Part shown: piece after piece, positions 18,110 through 27,779 of the stretch
How positions within the stretch are numbered: the first letter of the stretch is position 1
Layout: every line of letters starts with the position of its first letter
Origin: Bradyrhizobium sp. CCBAU 051011
Lineage (GTDB): Bacteria; Pseudomonadota; Alphaproteobacteria; Rhizobiales; Xanthobacteraceae
NCBI RefSeq assembly: GCF_009930815.1
Contig: NZ_CP022222.1
Span: forward strand, 7,358,501 to 7,422,500
Length of the DNA: 64,000 nt
Reading direction: 5' to 3'
The notes under the pieces: model-generated
Told to the model about the DNA's origin: nothing
Databases searched by the model: none
Seen by the model: only the letters and a program-made list of their open reading frames with translations
Translations under genes and position numbers: made by a program

Positions 18110-19049
18110 CGCGATTGTCTCGTGACCGTTTCGCGGAGCGGAATTTTCTCCGCCGCCTCGCGCGAGCCGCCCAGTGCGCCCAATCCCTCCAGCGCCTTCC
18201 GGATGGCGGCCTGTTGCGTGGGCGACGCTTCGGGCATCGGCGCGCGGGAGAAAGTCGCCGGCAGCCCTTGCAGCGACTGTGCGTAGCGCGTGCACGCCGG
18301 CAGATTATCGGAGACGATGGCGTTCCACAGCGTCAGCAGTTTCTTGTGCAGCTCGAGCGCACGGACATGGTTGCCCGACTTGACCACGTTCCAGAGCTCG
18401 ACGGACGCATGCGGCGCCGCGCTCAGGATCGCGGCGATCGAACCATGCGCACCAAGCGTATAGGACGGATACATCAGGGCATCGACGGCGCTGTAGATCA
18501 GTTTGTCCGGCGCCATCATCATGAGATCGGCGAACAGTTTCAGATCGCCCGCGCTCTGCTTGACGCCGACGACGAGCGGCACCTCATTCATGATCCGTGT
18601 CAGCAGCGCCGGCGACAGATAGGACCACGGCACGACGTTGTAGATGATGATCGGCATGCCGGTTTCGTCGGCCATGCGACGGAAGTGATCGACATCGCCT
18701 GCTCGTCCGGCTTGAACAGATAATGCACCGGCGTCACCTGCAGCGCTGCGACGTCCATGTCGCGCACCAGCCTGCCGCGGCGGATCGCATCGCGGGTGAA
18801 ATCGACGATGATCCCGGCGATCACGGGCGCGCGCCCTTTCGCCGCTTCCACCGTCGCCGCCACCAGGTCCCGATATTCCTCGTGGTCGAGCGTATGCCCC
18901 TCACCGGTCGAACCGCCGGCCGCCATGCCATGACTGCCGGCCGCGATCAGCCAGTCGACCTGGGGTGCAACGAGTTTGAACTCGATCTCGCCGTCTTTCC
19001 GAAATGGCGTGGTCATCGGCGGTACCACGCCGGTCGGACGTGTTTTCAT
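18110..19049 (-). pseudogene. DapA-family (dihydrodipicolinate synthase/lyase) gene with frameshift
   Basis: The N-terminal part, from MKTRPTGVVPPMTTPFRKDG to VHYLFKPDEQAM, is in one frame. The continuation HFRRMADETGMPIIIYNVV is in another. Adding one G near 18693 would restore AMVDHFRRM, so this is a single-base deletion or a sequence error. The TIM-barrel signatures (GGSTGEGHTLDHEEY, GVKQSAGDLK with the Schiff-base lysine) are otherwise intact. After IPLRETVT the frame has no stop and runs on into the SDR gene out of frame. GAGGG lies about 5 bases upstream of the ATG. The left boundary is approximate. Confidence 0.7.
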
Positions 19050-19399
19050 CGAACTGCCCTCGCGTTCCACCCGAATGTGCGGGTGTGTTCCCGCTTTCCC
19101 GGCGATACCAGCCGGTCGCGGCAAGCCTACTGAATGTCGTCGCGGCGATCCAGTTGCAGCATCAACGCGGCTGATCAGCAGAAATGCCGGAGCAACAATG
19201 GAGGTGGCGACTTTTGCGCTGCAGCGCCAATACTGCCGGGGCCAGCGGTTGCGCTGGCAGTCCCTTGACCTATGTCAATGGACTGCACGGCGCGATGGCG
19301 AACCTTCCCCGGGGCGTAACCTGCTCGCGTGACAGGGTGCGGGGGATTGTTCACCTGACGCCGCTTGCTGCGAAAACCGACATATCGAGGGCACCGCAG

Positions 19400-20623
19400 A
19401 TGAATGTGGCAGTCCGACTCCTGATCGCTTTGGCGGTCGCGTTGACGTCGCTGGGTGCGATGTCGCCGGAACGTTCCGAACAACCCGCCGATGAGACCGA
19501 GATACGCATCGGCAATCTCATGCCTTATTCAGGAAAGCTGGCCGAATTCGCCGCCATCGGAAGAGCCCAGGCTGCCTATTTCGACATGATCAATGCCCAG
19601 GGCGGGATCAACGGCCGCAAGATTCGCTTCATCTCCCGCGACGACAATTCCGATCCCACCGTTGCGCTCGACATGACGCGCAAACTGGTCGAGCAGGACA
19701 ATGTCCACCTGATATTCGGTTCCTTCGGAACGCCAGGGAACCTTGCGATCCGGCGTTTCCTGAACGAGAAGAAAATTCCCCAGCTGTTCCCGGTTTCCGG
19801 CGCCGATGAGTTGAGCGATCCGAAGGCGTTTCCGTGGACGATGGGCTGGCAGCCGTCATCCCAGGCCGCGGGGCGCATCTACGCCAACTACATCCAGGCC
19901 ACCTATCCGCAGCGCAAGATCGTGATCGTTTGGCAGAACGATCACTTCGGCAACGACCTGCACAAGGGAATCCAGAAGGGCCTCGGCGACCTCAAGCGCA
20001 TGATCATCGTCGGCCTCGCCTTCGATGTAGCCGATGAGCATATCGATGGACATGTTTCCATCCTGAAGCGATCCGGCGCCGAGATCCTGCTGTTCGCAGG
20101 CGTCCCGACAGCAGCCTCGCAAGTCATCCGCTTTGCGGCAGACCTGCATTGGCACCCGGCGTTGCTGTTGAACGATGCGGCGGCCTCCATCGGCGCCACA
20201 TTGGGGCCCGCAGGGGCGCAGAAATCCGCTGGTGTGATTTCGGCCACGTTCCTCAAGGATCCGACCGATCCGGCCTGGAAGGACGATCCGGCAATCAAGA
20301 ACTGGCTGAACTTCATGGACAAGTATTATCCCGACGGGGACAAGGGCAGCGGCGCCGCGCTTTACGGCTATGCCGCCGCGGAGACGCTGGTTCAGGTGCT
20401 GAAACAATGCGGCAATGATCTCTCGCGCGAAAATATCATGCGGCAGGCAGCTTCGTTGAAGGACTTCGAGGTTTCCGTCCTTCTGCCCGGCATCAAGGTA
20501 AACACCGGCACGGACGATTACCGGCCGATCAAGCAGATGCGCCTCGTTCAGTTCGACGGCCGCACCTGGCAGCTAATCGGCGACGTGATCGATACGGCGT
20601 TCACGGACGGTCAGAACAAATAG
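19400..20623 (+). CDS. branched-chain amino acid-type ABC transporter substrate-binding protein
   Basis: About 407 residues. It has an N-terminal signal peptide (NVAVRLLIALAVALTSLGAMS), then the LivK-type start IRIGNLMPYSGKLAEFAAIGRAQAAYFDMINAQGGINGRKI and a VIGFVGTP-like region (IFGSFGTPGNLAIRRFL). It captures an amide, amino acid or aromatic acid in the periplasm. No permease or ATPase genes lie nearby, so it is an orphan binding protein. The ATG at 19400 is chosen because GAGGG lies 8-9 bases upstream and the signal peptide begins there. The frame is open to 19184. Confidence 0.85.
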   Translation: MNVAVRLLIALAVALTSLGAMSPERSEQPADETEIRIGNLMPYSGKLAEFAAIGRAQAAYFDMINAQGGINGRKIRFISRDDNSDPTVALDMTRKLVEQDNVHLIFGSFGTPGNLAIRRFLNEKKIPQLFPVSGADELSDPKAFPWTMGWQPSSQAAGRIYANYIQATYPQRKIVIVWQNDHFGNDLHKGIQKGLGDLKRMIIVGLAFDVADEHIDGHVSILKRSGAEILLFAGVPTAASQVIRFAADLHWHPALLLNDAAASIGATLGPAGAQKSAGVISATFLKDPTDPAWKDDPAIKNWLNFMDKYYPDGDKGSGAALYGYAAAETLVQVLKQCGNDLSRENIMRQAASLKDFEVSVLLPGIKVNTGTDDYRPIKQMRLVQFDGRTWQLIGDVIDTAFTDGQNK

Positions 20624-20667
20624 GCCGCGAGATTTTTCCCAGGCGCGCGCGCTTGAAGCTCGATGCG

Positions 20668-21348
20668 TCAGCGCTTGCAGATGTCGCGGGTCTCTTTCTG
20701 CTCGCTGCGCATGACCTGCATTATTTCGGCCGGGGCAAAGCTGCCGAAATCGGCGGCGACGAGCGTACCGTAGCGACGGTGGTTCTTGAGCATGAGCAAC
20801 AGGCGATCTCTGATATTCTCGATGGCGCGTGCGTCATCGGCCGATATCGCCGGCTTGCCTGTAGAACCGGCGGTCTGCTTGGCGTAGGCAAAGAACTTGG
20901 TAGTGGCCTCCACTGCCGCGGCGCGGTTATCGGGATCGCAGAGTTCGCGATCGTCCAAGGCGTAGATGCAGCTCGCCAATTGTCCCCATGAGTTGGCCTG
21001 ATTGATCGTCTGGTTTTCGGACCAGCGGTCTGACTTGCCAGCCATTGCGGAAATGTTCGCCTGCATGCTGCCGGCCTTCAGGATGAAGTACGCTGCGCTC
21101 GGCTCCATCTTACTGGCGTCCGGACCGACGTCCACCGCCTTGAAAATACAGCTTCGCACGACCGGCGCGGTTTCCGGCCGGCCGATACGATTGGTGTCGG
21201 CAAACATTGAAACACTGGGTCCGCCCGAGAACTGGCTCTTCACCAGATCCGATATTTTAGGCGCCCAGATCCATCCGCCGACGACGAGGAAGCCGCCGAG
21301 GAAGGCAATGATGGGCATGCGGATGAGGCTGAAAATTTCGCCGGCCAT
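20668..21348 (-). CDS. membrane-anchored protein of unknown function (paralogue pair, second gene)
   Basis: 226 residues. One N-terminal membrane helix (MPIIAFLGGFLVVGGWIW, about residues 11-28) is followed by an extracytoplasmic, mainly helical region. Cysteines are present in SCIYALDDRELCDPDNRAA. The C-terminus reads TLVAADFGSFAPAEIMQVMRSEQKETRDIC. This layout and several motifs match the preceding gene (LIKADFGWSVPTAMKPMLDRYKGTSDNC), so the two look like a diverged tandem duplication. I recognise no function. Confidence 0.65.
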   Translation of the reverse strand: MAGEIFSLIRMPIIAFLGGFLVVGGWIWAPKISDLVKSQFSGGPSVSMFADTNRIGRPETAPVVRSCIFKAVDVGPDASKMEPSAAYFILKAGSMQANISAMAGKSDRWSENQTINQANSWGQLASCIYALDDRELCDPDNRAAAVEATTKFFAYAKQTAGSTGKPAISADDARAIENIRDRLLLMLKNHRRYGTLVAADFGSFAPAEIMQVMRSEQKETRDICKR

Positions 21349-21363
21349 TTCAAACTCCTGGCA

Positions 21364-21945
21364 CTAGGCCTTCGGGCAATTGTCGCTCGTACCTTTGTAG
21401 CGATCGAGCATCGGCTTCATCGCTGTGGGCACGCTCCAGCCGAAATCGGCCTTGATCAATCGCCCGCTGCTGGTGTCCTGCACCAGGGCTGCGTTGATCG
21501 CGCGGTTGCGCGGGCTGTCCCAGAGCTTCCTGACTGTGGACATTTCGGCTTCGCCATATCGCTTGGCCGTGTTCATCATCTCATCGAACTTCGCAAAATA
21601 GCGATTGATGTAATCGACGATGTAGGCGCGGTTGTTCCGCTCGCAGACCGCGTTGGGGTGCGTGACGAGATAGCAGTTCAGCGCCGCCGTCATGTCCCTC
21701 GCCCGGTCGAGATCGCGCCAGTCAACGCGATGCGTGTCGGTGGAAAGCTTCGGGAGCAGCCCGTCCCTTTCGGGCTGTTCAAGCGCGGGGTAACACGCCT
21801 GGCGTATTTTCGCCGCCCTCCACTCGCCCATACGTTCGCCGCCCGGCAGGTAATCCCCGGTATGGCCCATGACAAAATAGTTGATCAGGTTTATGCCCAA
21901 AAAAATGCCGCCAAGAACAAAGGCCGCACGCTTCAGGAAATCCAT
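21364..21945 (-). CDS. membrane-anchored protein of unknown function (paralogue pair, first gene)
   Basis: 193 residues. An N-terminal membrane helix (residues about 6-26) is followed by an extracytoplasmic domain with Cys-containing RQACYPAL, ALNCYLVTHPNAVCERNNRAYIVDYINRYFAKF and the end ADFGWSVPTAMKPMLDRYKGTSDNC. It lies 15 bases upstream of its distant paralogue and is probably cotranscribed. I recognise no function. Confidence 0.65.
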   Translation of the reverse strand: MDFLKRAAFVLGGIFLGINLINYFVMGHTGDYLPGGERMGEWRAAKIRQACYPALEQPERDGLLPKLSTDTHRVDWRDLDRARDMTAALNCYLVTHPNAVCERNNRAYIVDYINRYFAKFDEMMNTAKRYGEAEMSTVRKLWDSPRNRAINAALVQDTSSGRLIKADFGWSVPTAMKPMLDRYKGTSDNCPKA

Positions 21946-22158
21946 GGCTCATACTCTGCACAGGTTGTGCTCGGGGATTTTGTAACACCCGGAGTGTGCC
22001 AGGATCGTTAATTGCGGCTCGATGCACGGTTGAGGTTAAGGCGAACTTACCTTCTGGAGCGGGCTAGCCTCAGGGCGTGTCCCGGCACCTCGCGTGAACC
22101 TTGAGCCCGCGGCCACGACCTACATACGAGAGGCAGTATCAATCTATGGGAGGCCGCG

Positions 22159-22287
22159 GTGACCCATTGGCGCGATACCATGGTCGATCGACCGGAAACG
22201 GATGCCGGGTCTTATTTTACAGGCTGGACGATCAGCGGCGTAGCTGTGCTGGGGACCATTGTTGCCGTCTGGGCTCTCGGCATCTAG
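22159..22287 (+). CDS. small single-helix membrane protein (42 aa)
   Basis: A GTG start preceded by GGGAGG at a 5-base spacing opens a 42-codon frame: it starts THWRDTMVDRPETDAGSYF and ends with one membrane helix (WTISGVAVLGTIVAVWALGI). A different frame covering the same bases is longer but looks less protein-like. The ribosome binding site is the best argument. No function is known. Confidence 0.5.
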   Translation: MTHWRDTMVDRPETDAGSYFTGWTISGVAVLGTIVAVWALGI

Positions 22288-22321
22288 CCGAGATCAGGAT
22301 CGCCATCCGTGAAGATATAAA

Positions 22322-22399
22322 TGGTCGGAGCGAGAGGATTTGAACCTCCGACCCCTAGTCTCCCAGACTAGTGCGCTAACCGGGCTGCGCCACGCTCCG
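22322..22399 (-). tRNA. tRNA-Pro (anticodon GGG)
   Basis: Read on the minus strand it folds as a cloverleaf: acceptor CGGAGCG/CGCTCCG, D arm GCGC/GCGC, anticodon stem CTAGT/ACTAG with loop CTGGGAG (anticodon GGG), T arm GGAGG-TTCAAAT-CCTCT, discriminator A and an encoded CCA. It lies between a small membrane protein gene and the MerR-ihfA cluster. I see no integrated element at its 3' end. Confidence 0.95.
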
Positions 22400-22489
22400 A
22401 TGCCGTTCCATTAGCTGCGATCAGCGTCCGGCGCAAGGCGCGCGAGTGGCCTCTTTGAGGCCCAATGAGCGGGCCCAGTTCCCGCCGGC

Positions 22490-23050
22490 TCAGCCGTCCT
22501 TCATTGCCGTATCCAGCAACTCCCGGCAGGAGATCAGATCCTTCAGCACCCGTTCGAGGCGTTCGCGGTCGGCGTCCGACGGCCCCGGCTTGCCCTTGGC
22601 GAACGGCAGCAAAATGCCGTCGTCGTCGGTATCGGCAAAGCGATAGTCGATTTCCTTCTCTTCGGTCTCGTAATCCTCGTCCTCGGAATCGGCATCCGCG
22701 GTCGGGATTTCTCCCTCTTCGGGCTCCTGCAGACTGAGACCGATCGCCTCCTCGACCGCTCCGAAGGTGACGGCAGAAGTCTGGTCGGCAAGGCCCTGTA
22801 CCGATTTGATGCCGTGCTCTTTCAGGATCCGCTGCACGCCGCGGATGGTGTAGCCCTCGCCGTACAGCAGACGGCGGATCCCCTTCAGCAGATCGACGTC
22901 GTCGGGGCGATAGTAACGCCGCCCGCCGCTTCGCTTCATCGGCTTGATCTGGGCGAACCGCGTCTCCCAGAATCGCAGCACGTGCTGGGGAATGTCGAGC
23001 TCTTCAGCGACTTCGCTGATGGTGCGGAACGCATCCGGCGCCTTGTCCAA
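22490..23050 (-). CDS. MerR family transcriptional regulator
   Basis: 186 residues. The N-terminal MerR winged helix is [73 protein letters not shown]. The C-terminal part is acidic and low-complexity ([20 protein letters not shown]) with no cysteine metal site. This type sits downstream of ihfA in many alphaproteobacteria; its target is not known. It is probably cotranscribed with ihfA. Confidence 0.88.
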   Translation of the reverse strand: MDKAPDAFRTISEVAEELDIPQHVLRFWETRFAQIKPMKRSGGRRYYRPDDVDLLKGIRRLLYGEGYTIRGVQRILKEHGIKSVQGLADQTSAVTFGAVEEAIGLSLQEPEEGEIPTADADSEDEDYETEEKEIDYRFADTDDDGILLPFAKGKPGPSDADRERLERVLKDLISCRELLDTAMKDG

Positions 23051-23127
23051 ATGCCACTCCTCTCAACTCATCTAGTTGGTGAAGACGCAGTACTCGCCTT
23101 GCTACGCGGTCGTGCTACTCGGTCTCG

Positions 23128-23457
23128 CTATTCGGCCTTGCTTTCGCCGTTGCCCACCGCATGGCCGTTGATGCGCTGCTTCAGAATCGCCGATGGCTTG
23201 AACACCATCACACGACGCGGCGAGATCGGCACTTCAGTACCGGTCTTCGGGTTACGTCCGATCCGCTGTCCCTTCTTGCGCACCATGAACGAGCCGAACG
23301 ACGACAGCTTCACCGTCTCGCCTTTCTCCAGGCAATCGGTAATCTCTTTCAAAACGAGCTCGACAAACGCGGACGATTCCGTTCGCGAGAGGCCCACCTT
23401 CTGGTAGACCGCCTCGCAGAGATCGACACGTGTGACTGTTTTTCCGGTCCCGGTCAT
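23128..23457 (-). CDS. ihfA: integration host factor subunit alpha
   Basis: 109 residues from the ATG before [12 protein letters not shown]. It has the IHF/HU core [32 protein letters not shown], the beta-arm [23 protein letters not shown] (DNA-intercalating proline in GRNPKT region) and the [12 protein letters not shown] segment. IHF-alpha pairs with IHF-beta to bend DNA for recombination, replication and transcription. The fabH-ihfA-MerR order agrees with the alphaproteobacterial norm. The frame is open to 23484. Confidence 0.93.
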   Translation of the reverse strand: MTGTGKTVTRVDLCEAVYQKVGLSRTESSAFVELVLKEITDCLEKGETVKLSSFGSFMVRKKGQRIGRNPKTGTEVPISPRRVMVFKPSAILKQRINGHAVGNGESKAE

Positions 23458-23588
23458 CGCCTGCCCCGCACTCTCGGCGAACAAATTTATTGCCTGAAAT
23501 TATGAGGTTAGCACGCAATGGTCAACAGCGAGCATCATGCAGAAGCATGAAGTCGGCCACAATTTTAATCGGTAGTTTTACCCAGCGC

Positions 23589-24566
23589 TTACCAGCGCAC
23601 GAGGGCGGAACCCCAGGTGAAGCCGCCGCCCATGGCTTCAAACAGCACCAGATCGCCCTTCTTGACGCGCCCGTCCTTGACGGCAACCGCAAGCGCCAGC
23701 GGAATCGACGCCGCCGACGTATTGCCGTGCTGATCGACGGTCAGCACCACCTTCTGCGGCGCAATATGAAGCTTGTGCGCTGACGCGTCGATGATTCGCT
23801 TGTTGGCCTGATGCGGAATGAACCAGTCGATGTCCTCGGCGCTGGTTCCCGTAGCATTGAAGGCGTCCACGATCACATCCGTGATCATGCCGACCGCGTG
23901 CTTGAACACTTCGCGGCCTTCCATCCGGAGATAGCCGACGGTCTGGGTGCTGGAAGGACCGCCATCGACGAACAGCTTTGCCTTGTGCCGGCCGTCCGAG
24001 CGCAGATGCGTCGTCAGCACGCCGCGGTCGGAAGGCAGGCCCGGCTGGTCCTGCGCCTCGAGCACGACCGCGCCGGCGCCGTCGCCGAACAGCACGCAGG
24101 TGCCGCGGTCGTTCCAGTCGAGAATGCGCGAGAAGGTTTCGGCGCCGATCACCAGCGCGCGCTTGTAAGCGCCGGAACGCAGGAAATTATCGGCGGTCGC
24201 GAGCGCGAAGACGAAGCCGGAGCACACCGCCTGCAGATCGAAGGCGGCGCCGTGGTGGATGCCAAGTTCGTTCTGAACGGCGACCGCGGTCGCCGGAAAA
24301 GTGTTGTCCGGCGTCGAGGTCGCCAGCACGATCAGGTCGATCGCCTGGGCGTCGAGGCCGGCATGCTCCAGCGCGGCGCGCGCGGCGTTGATTGCCAGAT
24401 GCGAGGTGAACTCGCCTTCGGCCGCGATGTGCCGCTCCCGGATGCCGGTACGCTGCACGATCCACTCGTCCGACGTATCGATCCGGGCGGCGAGTTCCGC
24501 ATTGGTCAGCACCTTCTGCGGCAGATAGGAGCCGCAGCCCAGCACGACCGAACGTTTCGCAGTCAC
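23589..24566 (-). CDS. fabH: beta-ketoacyl-ACP synthase III
   Basis: 325 residues. It condenses acetyl-CoA with malonyl-ACP to start fatty acid synthesis. The catalytic Cys lies in [10 protein letters not shown], the His in [10 protein letters not shown] and the Asn in GNTSAASIP, all intact. The N-terminal [16 protein letters not shown] is typical of FabH. It overlaps the upstream plsX by 4 bases, so the two are translationally coupled and give phospholipid and fatty-acid starts from one operon. Confidence 0.95.
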   Translation of the reverse strand: MTAKRSVVLGCGSYLPQKVLTNAELAARIDTSDEWIVQRTGIRERHIAAEGEFTSHLAINAARAALEHAGLDAQAIDLIVLATSTPDNTFPATAVAVQNELGIHHGAAFDLQAVCSGFVFALATADNFLRSGAYKRALVIGAETFSRILDWNDRGTCVLFGDGAGAVVLEAQDQPGLPSDRGVLTTHLRSDGRHKAKLFVDGGPSSTQTVGYLRMEGREVFKHAVGMITDVIVDAFNATGTSAEDIDWFIPHQANKRIIDASAHKLHIAPQKVVLTVDQHGNTSAASIPLALAVAVKDGRVKKGDLVLFEAMGGGFTWGSALVRW

Positions 24567-25609
24567 GAGACAGCCTCCTGCGCGGTCTGTGCCAGTGCAC
24601 TACCGTCGCTATTTATCATCTGATTGATCTTGGTGAGGAGATCGCAGCGGACCATCTCATAGCCAACATCGATTGCGTAGGCAAAGCCTTCGGCGCTGAT
24701 TCCGCCATGGCTTTTGACGACCACGCCTTTCAGGCCAAGCAGCACGCCACCATTGGATTTGTTCGGATCGAGCTTGTCCCGGAGCGCCTTGAACGCGCCG
24801 CGGGCGAACAGGTAACCGATCCGGGATAGCCAACTGCTTGCCATGGCGTTGCGCAGAAAATCCGCCATCTGCCGCGCAGTGCCTTCGGCGGCTTTCAACG
24901 CGATGTTGCCGCTGAATCCTTCCGAAACGATCACATCGGCCGCGCCCTGGCCGATCCCGTCGCCCTCGACGAAGCCAATATAATTGAGCTGCGACGCGCG
25001 CAGCAACTCGGCGGCCTCGCGGATCTCCTCATGGCCCTTGATCTCCTCGACCCCGATGTTGAGGAGGCCGACAGTCGGCCGTTCCCGGTTGAACAGCACG
25101 CTCGCCATCGCGCTGCCCATCACCGCCAGAGCCACGAGATGGTGCGCGTCGCCGCCGATCGTGGCGCCGAGATCGAGCACGACGGAATCGCCGCGTGCCG
25201 TCGGCCACACGCCCGCAATGGCCGGGCGATCGATCCCGGGCATGGTGTGCAGATGGAAGCGTGCCATCGCCATCAGGGCGCCGGTGTTGCCGGCGGAAAC
25301 CGCAACATGAGCCTCGCTCCGCTTCACGGCGTCGATCGCAAGCCACATTGACGACCTTTTGCGGCCGCGGCGCAACGCCTGGCTCGGCTTGTCGTGCATA
25401 CTCACCGTGACATCGGTATGGACCACGCGCGATGCTGCCTTCAGCGCCGGATATTTCGCGAGTTGCTCGTCGATCAGCTTGCTGTCGCCATAGAGCAGGA
25501 ATTCGGTGTCGGGATGCCGTTCCAAAGAGATTGCGGCGCCGGGAATGACGACCGATGCGCCGACATCGCCACCCATGGCGTCAAGCGCGATTCGAACCTT
25601 TTGAGGCAT
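24563..25609 (-). CDS. plsX: phosphate acyltransferase PlsX
   Basis: 348 residues. It makes acyl-phosphate from acyl-ACP and phosphate for PlsY. The start [22 protein letters not shown], the region [16 protein letters not shown] and the [19 protein letters not shown] segment are family hallmarks. It is the first gene of plsX-fabH (4-base overlap), itself downstream of the DUF177 gene after a 300-base gap. Confidence 0.95.
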   Translation of the reverse strand: MPQKVRIALDAMGGDVGASVVIPGAAISLERHPDTEFLLYGDSKLIDEQLAKYPALKAASRVVHTDVTVSMHDKPSQALRRGRKRSSMWLAIDAVKRSEAHVAVSAGNTGALMAMARFHLHTMPGIDRPAIAGVWPTARGDSVVLDLGATIGGDAHHLVALAVMGSAMASVLFNRERPTVGLLNIGVEEIKGHEEIREAAELLRASQLNYIGFVEGDGIGQGAADVIVSEGFSGNIALKAAEGTARQMADFLRNAMASSWLSRIGYLFARGAFKALRDKLDPNKSNGGVLLGLKGVVVKSHGGISAEGFAYAIDVGYEMVRCDLLTKINQMINSDGSALAQTAQEAVS

Positions 25610-25910
25610 GAACGTCCCGGAAACCTGATCTCTTGCGGCCCTCGTAGAGCCCGGCCGCGCACTGGAATGGCACCGCTAAAGCGATGCTCGGTGAAACGCA
25701 ACGCGCGCCTCCGCCGGGCCGCGACAATAGCGTGTCCCCGTTCTGACACAACCTCTTGAGGGCGGTCTTTTGGCGAAAGGGAAGCGGTGTGGCCCGAAAT
25801 CCAAAATAAGAAATATACCCAGATAATTCAATATCTTATTTTGGATTCTTGGGAAGATATTGGAGCTACTTCAACCCGAACGCAGCTTCCTAGGCCACTT
25901 TAGCTGCCGG
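25610..25910. promoter_or_regulatory. intergenic region with AT-rich 14-bp inverted repeat
   Basis: The 300-base space between the DUF177 and plsX genes holds no gene I can support. Its AT-rich part contains a perfect inverted repeat: AATCCAAAATAAGA (25798-25811) and TCTTATTTTGGATT (25834-25847) with a 22-base spacer. It lies 190 bases upstream of plsX. Its role is unknown: operator, promoter element or transcript structure. Confidence 0.55.
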
Positions 25911-26498
25911 CTACTTGCCCTTGGGCTTCCTGGCGCCCGATTTTTTCGGTTCTGCTTTCAACGCCTTGAGCGCCGCGAACGGATGATCTTCGGGATCGGC
26001 TGCTTCAACCACCGGCTCAAATACGGCGCCGGGCTTGCGCGGATAGGGATCGACGGCGAGATACAAGGCGTCGGTGGCAACCCTGCCGAGGTCGATCATA
26101 CCGTTCTCGATCGGCTCGGGCGGATCGGGCATCTCCTCGTCGCTCTCTTCGGCCTCGTCGACCAGCGCGGCCATCTGCGGGATCTGCTCGGGCGGCGCGA
26201 AGATCAGATCGATCGGTTCGTCGATATCGTTCTCGATCTCCTCCAACGTCACCACGCAGGTCTGGCCGATCCGCGCCCGCACGTGGCCGACCACGTGGAA
26301 GCGGCCGCCGCTCTTTGGCGTGACGTCGAAAGAGGCCCGCACCGAAAGCACCTCACGCAAGCCTCCGACATCGGCCACGGCAGCGCGGATGGCCTGATCG
26401 GCCTGGATATCGCGATGCAGGCCCGTCTCCGGTATCTGCGCTACCGCGACGGGGACGCGCCACGGGTCGGGTTTCTCTGTCGTACCGGTCTTGCTCAT
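25911..26498 (-). CDS. DUF177 (YceD-like) protein
   Basis: 195 residues from ATG before SKTGTTEKPDPW. It has a C-VTLEEIENDIDEPIDLIFAP segment (RIGQTCVVTLEEIENDIDE) and the acidic middle part seen in the DUF177 family, linked to 23S rRNA accumulation and often next to rpmF or plsX. The ATG overlaps the stop of the upstream cytochrome bc1 chaperone gene (ATGA). The frame open upstream to 26654 lies inside that gene and is not used. Confidence 0.88.
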   Translation of the reverse strand: MSKTGTTEKPDPWRVPVAVAQIPETGLHRDIQADQAIRAAVADVGGLREVLSVRASFDVTPKSGGRFHVVGHVRARIGQTCVVTLEEIENDIDEPIDLIFAPPEQIPQMAALVDEAEESDEEMPDPPEPIENGMIDLGRVATDALYLAVDPYPRKPGAVFEPVVEAADPEDHPFAALKALKAEPKKSGARKPKGK

Positions 26499-27046
26499 TG
26501 CTGTGCGCCTGCCTTCTCGGGCGAGGGAAACCTGGCCGAACCACTTACCAGCGCCGCCTCGCCCTGGCTGTCGAGGGCGGCCATTGCCGCCTCGGCATAG
26601 ACCGCAAGCAGGCGGGCTTTTTCGATATTCTCGCCGTTCAGGATATTCTTGCACATGGCCTGTGCCAGCGCCTCGCGGCCGTCCGTCAGCGCCAGGTCAT
26701 AGGCCGTTGTCCGGCCATAGAAGGCCTCGCCGAAGGCCTGCATCCGCTTCGGCACCTTGAGGTCGCTGACCCCCATCTCGCGCAGATTATCGTCCATATC
26801 GTTGCAAAAATGGTCGAATAGCCCCTGCGACAGGGCCGTGGCCCCCTCGACCGATTTCAATCGCCGCAGCACCAGCCACAAATGCAGCAGAAGCAGGTCA
26901 AAACGGCCGTTAACCGTGTCCGGAACCCCAAAGTCCCGATAAAACAACGGTTCTCGCGCCTGCGTCACGATCATGCCATAGATGGCCTCGATGGTGCCGC
27001 GCAACGGCGGCCGGGGTTTCCTGAAGTGATTGAACGGCCAAAGCAT
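26495..27046 (-). CDS. ubiquinol-cytochrome c chaperone family protein
   Basis: About 183 residues starting at the ATG before LWPFNHFRKPRPP. It has the CBP3-type block FDLLLLHLWLVLRRLKS...LFDHFCNDMDDNLREMGVSDLKVPKRMQAFGEAFYGRTTAYD, which is the signature of the ubiquinol-cytochrome c chaperone domain. The mitochondrial relative helps assemble cytochrome bc1. It overlaps the DUF177 gene and is divergent from bamE. Confidence 0.88.
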   Translation of the reverse strand: MLWPFNHFRKPRPPLRGTIEAIYGMIVTQAREPLFYRDFGVPDTVNGRFDLLLLHLWLVLRRLKSVEGATALSQGLFDHFCNDMDDNLREMGVSDLKVPKRMQAFGEAFYGRTTAYDLALTDGREALAQAMCKNILNGENIEKARLLAVYAEAAMAALDSQGEAALVSGSARFPSPEKAGAQQ

Positions 27047-27167
27047 TGTGGGTTCCGCGAGCGAGCCCTCCAGATTCTTTGCCGGGGGCCCGCGCATGTT
27101 GCAATCCAGCGTGCTGCCCGGTACGTCAACGCACCGCGCGATGCAAGAGGACGGGCTAATTCCTGAC

Positions 27168-27653
27168 ATGACCGAAATGAGCCACCTGAGCACCAGCGTG
27201 CCCTCGTCGCGCCGCCTGTCCGCATGCCGGCGCGGTTTTCGCGCGGCGGCGGCCGTGGCATTGGTCTGCGCGGCGCTGGCCGGATGCACCGGCGAGCAGT
27301 TCCAGAAGGGCTATATCCTGCCGCCCAACGCGCTGGAGCAAATTCCGATCGGCGCCAGCCAGGATCAGGTGCTGATCGTGATGGGAACGCCGTCCACGGT
27401 GGCGACCCTGAACGGCGAGGTGTTCTATTACATCTCGCAGCGCTCCGAACGCAAAGTCGCTTTCATGAACCAGCAGGTCGTCGACCAGCGCGTGATCGCG
27501 ATCTATTTCGACAAGAACCGCCAGGTGACGCGGCTTGCCAATTACGGATTGCAGGACGGCAAGATCTTCGACTTCATCAGCCGCACCACGCCCACATCCG
27601 GCCAGGAGCTCAGCTACCTGACGCCGCTGTTCAAGCTCTTGAGCTTTAACTAG
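27168..27653 (+). CDS. bamE: outer membrane protein assembly factor BamE (lipoprotein)
   Basis: About 161 residues. A twin-arginine-containing signal region precedes the lipobox LAGC (ALAGCTGEQF). The SmpA/OmlA fold reads FQKGYILPPNALEQIPIGASQDQVLIVMGTPSTVATLNGEVFYYISQ, as in BamE. It anchors to the outer membrane and supports the BAM complex. The start is uncertain: ATGs at 27168 and 27177 are both possible and neither has a strong ribosome binding site. Confidence 0.88.
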   Translation: MTEMSHLSTSVPSSRRLSACRRGFRAAAAVALVCAALAGCTGEQFQKGYILPPNALEQIPIGASQDQVLIVMGTPSTVATLNGEVFYYISQRSERKVAFMNQQVVDQRVIAIYFDKNRQVTRLANYGLQDGKIFDFISRTTPTSGQELSYLTPLFKLLSFN

Positions 27654-27779
27654 AGCCAGTCACTTCTGAATCACTCTGTTCCGTGGCGCGGAAATCCTGC
27701 GCCAAGTCGCCCGCTTGCCCTCTGCGCACGCGCTGCCTACGGTCCCTGCCAACAAGAATCCAAAGCAGGGAGTGAACTT

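Noticed and set aside
17323..18675. Long minus-strand frame covering the DapA-like gene and part of the SDR gene
   Set aside because: Only its first part is DapA-like. The rest is the SDR gene read out of frame after a missing stop.
22322..22399. tRNA-Pro as an integration site of an island
   Set aside because: No integrase gene or direct repeat of the tRNA 3' end is visible on either side within this window.
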